Below, piece by piece: positions 30,409-36,860 of a stretch of DNA of 64,000 nt (the stretch's first letter is position 1; each line of letters begins with the position of its first letter). Below the pieces are notes generated by a model. The model searched no databases, was not told where the DNA came from, and saw only the letters and a list, made by a program, of their open reading frames with translations. The stretch is from contig CAVUCE010000021.1 in assembly GCA_963739985.1 (NCBI GenBank), forward strand, positions 660,507 to 724,506. The letters are read 5' to 3'. This DNA is from CAVUCE01 sp963739985 (lineage in GTDB: Bacteria > Bacteroidota > Ignavibacteria > Ignavibacteriales > Ignavibacteriaceae). The translations under genes and the position numbers were made by a program.

Positions 30409-31350
30409 ATGAAAAATACAAAAGTAATTATTACGGGCGGAGCCGGATTCATTGGTTCCCATATTGTTGAACATTGGGTAAATAAAAATGCTGAAGTTCA
30501 TGTAATCGATAATTTAAGAAGCGGTTATCTAAAAAATATATCCGGCTTCCAAAATGTTCAATTTCATAATGCCAGCATTACGGATAGAGCAGCGGTTTTT
30601 GAAATTCTTGAATACGCTGATTATGTTCATCATCTTGCCGCCATGATTTCAGTTCCGGAATCTATTAATGAGCCTTTAGGCTGCGTAGAATTAAATATAA
30701 ATGGATTGTTAAATGTTCTTGACGCATGTGTTAAAAATAAAGTGAAAAAAATAGTCCATAGCAGCAGCGCGGCAATTTACGGGGAAAACCCCGAAACACC
30801 TAAAGAAATTACCATGCGCCCTATGCCTAAATCTCCTTATGGTATTACAAAACTTGACGGTGAATTTTATCTTGATGTTTATCGAGAGAATTTTGGATTA
30901 AATACTACTTCATTAAGATACTTTAATGTTTTTGGTCCAAGACAAGATCCTAAAAGTCAATATGCAGCAGCAATTCCAATATTTGTAAATAAAGCAATTA
31001 AAAATGAACCGATAGTTGTTTATGGCGATGGGGAACAGACGAGAGATTTTGTCTATGTAAAAGATGTCGTTCAAGCAAACTATCTGGCCGTTACAAATTT
31101 ATCCGTTTCGGGAGTATTTAATGTAGGAACAGGGCAGGCAATTTCTATAAATGATATTGCGAAACTAATAATTGAAGAAACTGGAAGTAAAAGCGAAATA
31201 ATTTATGAAAAAGAAAGGTTAGGGGATATTAAACATAGTTTATCTTCAATTGCTGAAACTACAAAGGAATTAAATTACACTCCTAAACATAACTTGATTG
31301 AAGGGCTAAAACATACAATTAAATATTTTATGGAACTATTAGCCGGTTGA
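30409..31350 (+). CDS. NAD-dependent sugar epimerase, GalE-like
   Basis: 313 residues of the extended SDR fold. The nucleotide loop GGAGFIG is at residues 10-16, HHLAA is near 74, a SSSAAIYG segment leads to the active site, and the catalytic YGITK gives Tyr144 and Lys148. YFNVFGPRQDP and GDGEQTRDFVYVKDV are typical for UDP-hexose 4-epimerases and their relatives. It lies 26 bp after the ROK regulator, last in the galactoside operon. Its expected role there is UDP-galactose to UDP-glucose. Short GalE-like proteins of this type can also act on uronates or N-acetylated sugars, so the precise substrate is open. Confidence 0.8.
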   Translation: MKNTKVIITGGAGFIGSHIVEHWVNKNAEVHVIDNLRSGYLKNISGFQNVQFHNASITDRAAVFEILEYADYVHHLAAMISVPESINEPLGCVELNINGLLNVLDACVKNKVKKIVHSSSAAIYGENPETPKEITMRPMPKSPYGITKLDGEFYLDVYRENFGLNTTSLRYFNVFGPRQDPKSQYAAAIPIFVNKAIKNEPIVVYGDGEQTRDFVYVKDVVQANYLAVTNLSVSGVFNVGTGQAISINDIAKLIIEETGSKSEIIYEKERLGDIKHSLSSIAETTKELNYTPKHNLIEGLKHTIKYFMELLAG

Positions 31351-31411
31351 ATAATTACAAGTTAAAGTTATAAATTGTAAGATGCCGTTTTGCGCCCAAT
31401 GAAAAATCTTT

Positions 31412-32392
31412 CTAATATCTTAATCTCTCAAATTTATTTTGATAACTTAAGAGATATTTCTCTTTCATCTGGTTATTAAAAAAAGATTTTAATATGAAGT
31501 CTTTTACTGCATCGGTTTTGGAAATCATATCATTGTAGATCGTCTCGAATCTAATATTATTTATTCCAACCCGTTTTGCAAATTCAGCGAAATCCGGTTT
31601 GGTAAGTTTTGAGCCGGTTTTATATGCCTCTGTTTGAAATCCATCTTTAAATAATTCAAGGGCAGTATCACTTTCTCCGGGTACGTGCAAAGAGGTATTT
31701 AGCAAATCATAAAAAGGAGTTAGTAAATAATCACCATATTTGTCGTTTTTGTATAAAGAAAAATTTTTTAAATGGGAATCTCCATTTGAAAATAAATAAT
31801 TGAAAATAATTATCTTAAAATATTTTTCAATTTCAATTTTATATGCACTAACATGTTTTTTTAGTAATGCAGCTATCTCTTCGTAACTAAAATCATATTT
31901 ATAATGTCTACCGTGTGTTTCTTCTGTTCTTCCCGCTATCTGTGCAAAGTCTTCTTGTAAGAATTTATTACCATCTTTCTTTATATCAAATCTTCTGGTT
32001 ATATATGCCATCTCATCATCTGCAAAGAAAACAATTCCATTACCGGCAACATTGATATTATATACCTGGCTGGCTATTTGCATTGTAAGGTGTTCGTTTG
32101 CCGGTACTTGGTTCAGGTTTTCAAAATGTCCGGAAGGAATTGGCTTAAGAATATACTGGCCGTTTCTTTCCGTTAGCTTAAGTTCTCCATTTTCAATTCT
32201 TAATGAATGCTTAATTTGAATACCTGATATTGACATCTTACCACTATCCTCAATCTTTATCTTATTAAACTCGGGTCTGGTGAAAGATAAATTGTGGTTG
32301 ATCTTTGAGCCATTAAATAATTTATTTCTGCACTTATTGCAATATGATTCATAACCTACTTCTAAGCATCCGGGGCATTTATTTAATCTCAT
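31412..32392 (-). CDS. hipT: HipT-type serine/threonine kinase toxin
   Basis: 326 residues matching the C-terminal kinase part of HipA, without its N-terminal domain. It begins with a zinc-ribbon-like CPGC..YCNKC (Cys6 to Cys21), common in short Bacteroidota HipA kinases. The Gly-rich loop has SISG with Ser54 and Ser56, the S-x-S layout known as the autophosphorylation site in HipT. The catalytic loop NGDSHLKN (Asp205) and the metal Asp229 in YDLLN are intact, so the kinase should be active. Its start overlaps the stop of the HipS-like gene by 4 bp. The family phosphorylates aminoacyl-tRNA synthetases; the target here is not known. Confidence 0.85.
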   Translation of the reverse strand: MRLNKCPGCLEVGYESYCNKCRNKLFNGSKINHNLSFTRPEFNKIKIEDSGKMSISGIQIKHSLRIENGELKLTERNGQYILKPIPSGHFENLNQVPANEHLTMQIASQVYNINVAGNGIVFFADDEMAYITRRFDIKKDGNKFLQEDFAQIAGRTEETHGRHYKYDFSYEEIAALLKKHVSAYKIEIEKYFKIIIFNYLFSNGDSHLKNFSLYKNDKYGDYLLTPFYDLLNTSLHVPGESDTALELFKDGFQTEAYKTGSKLTKPDFAEFAKRVGINNIRFETIYNDMISKTDAVKDFILKSFFNNQMKEKYLLSYQNKFERLRY

Positions 32393-32712
32393 ATTTCTCT
32401 CACAGTTATTCCACCTATAGTATCGTTTGCTGCAGTTTTTAGTAACCTCGTAAAGTTGTCATTTTCATCTATCTTTAGTTTTCTGCATTGTAATTCTTTA
32501 TTATCTCCTTCAGCAAGTAATCCGTAAAAAAATGGGAAGAGATATTCTGATGTAAAAATCTCTTTTTGCTTTGGCAGAGTTAGACTAATTGCGGGATTCT
32601 TATCATCTACTATATACTCTTCTGCATATTGGAAATAGTATTTCCCGCTATTCCTGGATAATACCCCAACAAGTTTATCGTTAAAATATATTTCCGCTTT
32701 TCCGTTATTCAT
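32389..32712 (-). CDS. hipS: HipS-like protein (HipA N-terminal domain alone)
   Basis: 107 residues: AEIYFNDKLVGVLSRNSGKYYFQY, then ISLTLPKQKEIFTSEYLFPFFYGLLAEG and DNFTRLLKTAANDTIGGITV. This is the N-subdomain-1 of HipA (SLSLPL..F..NLLPEG), normally fused to the kinase. As a separate gene between hipB and hipT it matches the tripartite HipBST system. There the small HipS protein is the antitoxin that blocks the kinase. It overlaps hipB by 8 bp and hipT by 4 bp, so the three are translated together. Confidence 0.85.
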   Translation of the reverse strand: MNNGKAEIYFNDKLVGVLSRNSGKYYFQYAEEYIVDDKNPAISLTLPKQKEIFTSEYLFPFFYGLLAEGDNKELQCRKLKIDENDNFTRLLKTAANDTIGGITVREI

Positions 32713-32914
32713 TTGGCTTTATTTCTACTTCTATAGTTAATCCCAACGCTTCAGTTATTTTATTTAATTGATCGATTGTGGGATTACCTTTACCTAGTTC
32801 TATGTCAACCAGGCTTCGAAGACCAATTCCTACAATCTCTGAAAGTTCTTTTTGTGTAATATTTAAAAACTTTCGCCTATTTCTAATTACTGCGCCTAAT
32901 TTCTGTTTTATCAT
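32705..32914 (-). CDS. hipB: HipB-like helix-turn-helix antitoxin/repressor
   Basis: 69 residues from the ATG at 32914 (MIKQKLGAVIRNRRKFLNITQKEL). A TTG at 32941 also opens the frame, but it lies inside the first operator repeat, and the ATG gives a normal HipB start. The product is an XRE/Cro HTH (TQKELSEIVGIGLRSLVDIELGKGNPTIDQLNKITEALGL) with a short tail IEVEIKPNE. HipB proteins bind operators as dimers and help to hold the toxin. Three near-identical palindromes upstream, spaced 60 bp apart, are its likely sites, so the module should repress itself. Confidence 0.85.
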   Translation of the reverse strand: MIKQKLGAVIRNRRKFLNITQKELSEIVGIGLRSLVDIELGKGNPTIDQLNKITEALGLTIEVEIKPNE

Positions 32915-32920
32915 ACATTT

Positions 32921-32940
32921 AATATGCGATATATTGCACA
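32921..32940. promoter_or_regulatory. hip operator O1
   Basis: aatatgcgatatattgcaca is the copy closest to hipB and lies 7 bp upstream of its ATG. Arms of the form TATGC and GCA(C/T)A surround an AT-rich centre. It shares 17 of 20 positions with O2 and 16 of 20 with O3. Confidence 0.65.
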
Positions 32941-32980
32941 ATCTATTGTTTACAACGATAAAGTTATACTTTTATTTAGT

Positions 32981-33000
32981 AATATGCAATATACCGCACA
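32981..33000. promoter_or_regulatory. hip operator O2
   Basis: aatatgcaatataccgcaca starts exactly 60 bp from O1. It is the same palindrome class, with a variant right half (CCGCA in place of TTGCA). Confidence 0.65.
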
Positions 33001-33040
33001 TTATTTATTCTGAAGAAACATCACATAGTAAATATAGGCT

Positions 33041-33060
33041 AGTATGCAATATATTGCATA
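33041..33060. promoter_or_regulatory. hip operator O3
   Basis: agtatgcaatatattgcata starts exactly 60 bp from O2. Its core TATGCAATATATTGCATA is a perfect 18-bp palindrome, making it the best copy and perhaps the strongest HipB site. Confidence 0.65.
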
Positions 33061-33061
33061 T

Positions 33062-33523
33062 CTAATAATGTATACTACTATATATTGGTTGTTATGTGAA
33101 GGCTGATCCTAAACTTTTGGTCACAAAATGGTCATCAATATTTAGGATAATTAAGCTTAATGAAAAAAATGTGATGAAACTGAGGTCTGTGGATAGGAAT
33201 GAAAACTCTTCGTTCTATAAAATCCTTTCAATAGGCTTCATAAAGACAACGTTGAATATTTTAATGCCCAAAATGTGCCTATGACTCTTGCAGTATATTT
33301 AGAAAAAAACTTTGTAAACCCATCATTTTAGTTTTGCTTTAATTGAAATTTCAAGAGCATATAACTTCAATCCTAAATTTATAAAAAAAATAATTTTCTA
33401 ATATTATTTTAGAAATGAGTTAACTAATTGTTAATTAATTATTATTTAATAAGATAATAATTGTAATTGCATTTTCAATTTGCTTTTTTCAATCAGCAAT
33501 TTTATACTTTTAAAATTTTTTTC
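33062..33523. other. Gene-free stretch between hip operators and LacI promoter
   Basis: About 460 bp of AT-rich sequence with no convincing gene. The only structure seen is a nested inverted repeat. ATCCTAAA (33106-33113) pairs with TTTAGGAT (33141-33148), with TTTTG / CAAAA (33115-33128) inside it. A 62-codon frame at 33096-33284 covers this repeat but has no ribosome site and no recognisable sequence. Confidence 0.5.
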
Positions 33524-33553
33524 TTGACAATAAAAATTTTTTTTGTAACTTTG
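33524..33553 (+). promoter_or_regulatory. Bacteroidota-type promoter of the LacI-family gene
   Basis: TTG (33524-33526) is followed by exactly 19 bases and TAACTTTG (33546-33553), a full match to TTG-N19-TAnnTTTG. A half-operator TGTAATCG (33552-33559) overlaps its downstream end, and the full palindrome follows at 33617. The start codon is 107 bp further on. Confidence 0.6.
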
Positions 33554-33616
33554 TAATCGTTCTCAGCAATTGAAAATTTACTAAAAGATAACTTACTGAT
33601 AATAAACAAGTTAAAG

Positions 33617-33634
33617 TATGTAATCGATTACATA
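33617..33634. promoter_or_regulatory. LacI-family operator, probably autoregulatory
   Basis: TATGTAATCGATTACATA is a perfect 18-bp palindrome with the central CG typical of LacI-family operators. It lies 27 bp upstream of the LacI-type gene and downstream of its promoter, a position that would block transcription. The half TGTAATCG recurs at 33552-33559. Confidence 0.6.
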
Positions 33635-33660
33635 TAATTTCATCATTATAAAAGGTTTAG

Positions 33661-34672
33661 ATGTCTACACTTAAGGACGTTGCAAAAAAAGCTTCAGTTT
33701 CTACTGCTACTGTCTCTAGGGTTATAAACAACCCAGACAGTGTTAATGTTGAAACTAGGTCGAAAGTTGAAAAAGCTATTAAGCAGCTAAACTTTAAACC
33801 TAGCAGGGTGGCACAGCGTCTTAGAGTAAAAGACGGACAAAGAAAACTAATTGGATTAGTTGTCCCTGATATCCAAAACCCGTTTTATGTAGAGGTTGTT
33901 AGAGGTGTAGAAGACAAAGCATATGCAAATAATTATGCCTTATTGATGTGCAACTTTGCTCAAGATGAAAAAAAAGAAAAATTGTATCTAGAAATAATGA
34001 GATCTGAATCGGTTGACGGACTTATTGTTGCTCCTGTGCATGAAAGAGATGAAGAAGTAAAAAAATTAGTAAAAAGTGGTTTACCAATTGTTTGCGTTGA
34101 TAGAAGTTTAAGCGATGTAGATGTGGATGTTGTACTTGTAGATAACGAAAAAGGAACTTACGAGGCGATAAAATATTTAATATGTCTCGGTCACAAACGA
34201 ATTGGGTTTGTCGGAGGTTTGCCGACTATCCCGACCACTCAACAGAGAAGAAGTGGATTTGAAAGAGCTCTAAGAGAAAACAAAATTAAGGTAAACGAAA
34301 AATTATTGAAGTACGGAGATTCTAAACATGAAAGTGGAAAAACTCTAATAAAAGAATTACTACAGATGAAAAATCCTCCGACTGCAGTTTTTACAGGTAA
34401 CAACCTTATAACATTAGGCGCTTTGGAAGCTATACACGAAATGGGACTTAATATTCCGAATGATATTTCAATACTAGGATTTGACGATTTACCATGGGCA
34501 ATTTCTTTTAAATCCTCCACTTACCGCTGTAAGTCAACCCGGTTATGAAATAGGTAGAAGAGCTGCTGACTTGTTGTTTCAGCGAATTTCAGAACCGGAA
34601 CAATCTCATGTAAAAATAGTATTGCAAACAGAATTAATTATTAGGAAATCGTGCAAAGATAATAATAAATGA
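33661..34672 (+). pseudogene. LacI-family transcriptional regulator, one extra A
   Basis: The N terminus TLKDVAKKASVSTATVSRVINNP is the LacI helix-turn-helix, followed by a hinge helix (PSRVAQRLR) and a periplasmic-binding-protein-like sensor (LIGLVVPDIQNPFYVEVVRGVED, FVGGLPTIPTTQQRRSGF, ISILGFDDLPWA). The first frame stops at 34548 after a nonsense tail. Removing one A from AAA at 34510-34512 gives FNPPLTAVSQPGYEIGRRAADLLFQRI and a normal end at 34672, for 336 residues in all. The gene is preceded by its own promoter and a perfect palindrome. It probably controls the sulfated-glycan locus that starts at 34974, with a sugar as effector. If the frameshift is real, the sensor domain would be truncated. 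Confidence 0.8.
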
Positions 34673-34973
34673 AGTAGGAGATAGTAATAGAAAAATTAAA
34701 ATAAGTGTTCTCAGTTTTTTGCATGAGTATCCACAAGATATTACATGCAATAAAAGTTGCTAATTTTATGCAGATCAAGGTTAGCAATTCACTCATTATC
34801 AAAACCTGAATATGAACTTCTAAATAGAATGAAATGAGATATTAAGTCAGACAAATCTCAACATAAATTTCATCCTACTCGGTTAATTTCGTTGTAACGA
34901 ACGAAAATAAAAAAAATAATCTAAACTATCAGTCGAATTAAGTTATCACCTAAGATAATCTGGGAGATTTTTT
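34673..34973. other. Intergenic region ahead of the 34.97 kb locus
   Basis: 301 bp without a gene. TTGCATG (34719-34725) and CATGCAA (34744-34750) form a 7-bp stem that could end the regulator transcript. TTCGTT-GT-AACGAA (34888-34901) is a palindrome 73 bp before the next ATG and may be an operator for the downstream locus. I found no clear TTG-N19-TAnnTTTG promoter here. Confidence 0.35.
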
Positions 34974-36803
34974 ATGAAAGGTTTTATGTACCGTTTAACA
35001 ATGATGTGCTTAGCGGTTATAGTTATATTTTCTTTTAATATATACGCACAGAAAAAAACAGCAGCGACAATTCTTGTTTCACCTATCCCAGTTGAAATGG
35101 GAAAAATACCACTCACAAGTTCTGCCGAAAGAGGCATTCTAATTTACAATACTTCAATCCAAACCGTTATTATCTCAAGTGCAAGTATAAGCGGACAGGA
35201 TGCATCACAATTTTCAGTTACTAATAATGTTAATAATTATTCATTGGGTGCATTGGAAAAATTGATCCTAAATGTAAAATATGAGCCTTCCACTGAAGCA
35301 AGTGCAACCGCAAACTTAGTAGTGAACACAAATGCAGGTACATATACAGATACTTTATTAGGAAAAGGAATTGGTAGTTCGAGCGGAACAATAACATTTG
35401 AAAGAATATACGGAACTCCGCAGGATGATAATCCAGCGAAATTTGTTATCGATAAAAACGGCGGATTCTTGTTTGTGGGTAAAACTATTAAAGCCGATGA
35501 AAATTATACTGATATGTACGCAATTAAAACAGATAAGTACGGAAAAATTTTATGGACGAATTCTTACGGCGGAAAATATGATGATGCGGCATCAGATATT
35601 GTACAAACTTCAGATGGCGGATTTTTATTAGTCGGAAACAGCAGCAGTTTTGGTTCCGGCCAGGTTGAAGCATACTTAGTGAAAATTGATGCTGACGGAA
35701 ATAAAGTTTGGGAAAAGTCAATCGGCGAAAATAAGGATATTGGTATATCAACAATTATAAATACATCCGACGGCGGATTTTTATTAGCCGGAAATACAAA
35801 AGACACGCAAGATAATAGTCGTGATGCGTTGTTAATTAAAACCGATGGAAGCGGAAATGTTAGCTGGAAAAAACATTACGGAACTGCCGATGGAGAATCT
35901 GCCAGCGATGTAAAAAGTACCTCAGACGGCGGATATATCTTTGCCGGAAGCGATGCTAATAGTTCATCCGGTGACTTTAATGTTTACGTAGTTAAAACTG
36001 ACGGATCTGGAAACGAACAATGGTCGAAAAGCTTAGGTGGAAGCAACTGGGATTTAGGAAAAGCTATAATTCAAACTTCAGACGGCGGATATATTGTTTC
36101 AGGTTATACTGTCAGTTCAGGAGCAGGCGCTGAAGACGGATATTTGCTAAAGCTTGATTCAAACGGTAAAGAAGAATGGGGCAAAGCATTCGGTTATGAA
36201 CATAACGAAGAGTTAAACGGAGTTGTCCAAACGCCGGACGGAGGATATTTAGCTTCCGGTTCAACTGTAACGTATTTCTCAACACAGTTTACTTATACAG
36301 ATGTTTATTTTGTAAAAACAGATAAAGACGGTAATCTCTCTTGGTCAAAGAAAATGGGAGGCGATAAAAACGATTGGGCCGGACGAATCCTTAAGGATGC
36401 TGACGGTGCATATATAACTTTGGGTGGAACTGATAGCTATAGCCAGAGTGTTGATTTCTTTTTTATAAAGATTAACACTAGCGGTGAGATTACAAAAGTA
36501 TCAAATAATAAACTAACAACAATACCAGAAAAATTAAGTTTACGACAAAATTATCCAAACCCATTTAACCCATCAACAACGATTCAATTTACTGTTCCTG
36601 AAATGAAAGAGCAGCATGTAATGTTAAGAGTATATAATGTTTTGGGTAAACAAGTAGCAACTCTAATAGATAAAGATATGTCGTCAGGCAAATACAATGT
36701 AACTTTTAACAGTACCAGCATTGGTTTAACCAGTGGCGTTTATTTCTATCAATTAAAGGCAGGAAAATATACTGAAACGAAGAAAATGATTCTGATGAAA
36801 TAA
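34974..36803 (+). CDS. Secreted seven-repeat beta-propeller protein with T9SS domain
   Basis: 609 residues with a signal peptide ending in YAQ. Residues about 35-125 look like an ASPM/HYDIN-type Ig domain (VEMGKIPLTSSAERGILIYNTS). Then come seven repeats built on DGG(F/Y)L..G (DGGFLFVG, DGGFLLVG, DGGFLLAG, DGGYIFAG, DGGYIVSG, DGGYLASG, DGAYITLG). They are spaced about 50 residues apart and each is followed by a W-K or W-S strand, a likely seven-bladed propeller. The C terminus is a YPNPFNPST sorting domain. It is the first gene of the run and lies 57 bp before the TonB receptor, so it may bind the glycan at the cell surface. No catalytic motif is apparent. Confidence 0.75.
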   Translation: MKGFMYRLTMMCLAVIVIFSFNIYAQKKTAATILVSPIPVEMGKIPLTSSAERGILIYNTSIQTVIISSASISGQDASQFSVTNNVNNYSLGALEKLILNVKYEPSTEASATANLVVNTNAGTYTDTLLGKGIGSSSGTITFERIYGTPQDDNPAKFVIDKNGGFLFVGKTIKADENYTDMYAIKTDKYGKILWTNSYGGKYDDAASDIVQTSDGGFLLVGNSSSFGSGQVEAYLVKIDADGNKVWEKSIGENKDIGISTIINTSDGGFLLAGNTKDTQDNSRDALLIKTDGSGNVSWKKHYGTADGESASDVKSTSDGGYIFAGSDANSSSGDFNVYVVKTDGSGNEQWSKSLGGSNWDLGKAIIQTSDGGYIVSGYTVSSGAGAEDGYLLKLDSNGKEEWGKAFGYEHNEELNGVVQTPDGGYLASGSTVTYFSTQFTYTDVYFVKTDKDGNLSWSKKMGGDKNDWAGRILKDADGAYITLGGTDSYSQSVDFFFIKINTSGEITKVSNNKLTTIPEKLSLRQNYPNPFNPSTTIQFTVPEMKEQHVMLRVYNVLGKQVATLIDKDMSSGKYNVTFNSTSIGLTSGVYFYQLKAGKYTETKKMILMK

Positions 36804-36860
36804 CAAAAGGATGCTCCATTCAATAAAAAATATAATAATTCATCAATAATCGGAGGCAGT

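Noticed and set aside
32915..32941. Upstream TTG start for hipB
   Set aside because: It would place the coding start inside the first operator repeat and add residues not seen in HipB proteins. The ATG at 32914 is better.
33106..33148. Insertion-sequence ends or transposon scar
   Set aside because: The 8-bp arms are too short, there is no transposase remnant, and no target duplication is visible.
33096..33284. 62-codon open frame between the hip module and the LacI gene
   Set aside because: It has no ribosome site, no recognisable motif, and crosses an inverted repeat. The region reads as AT-rich intergenic DNA.
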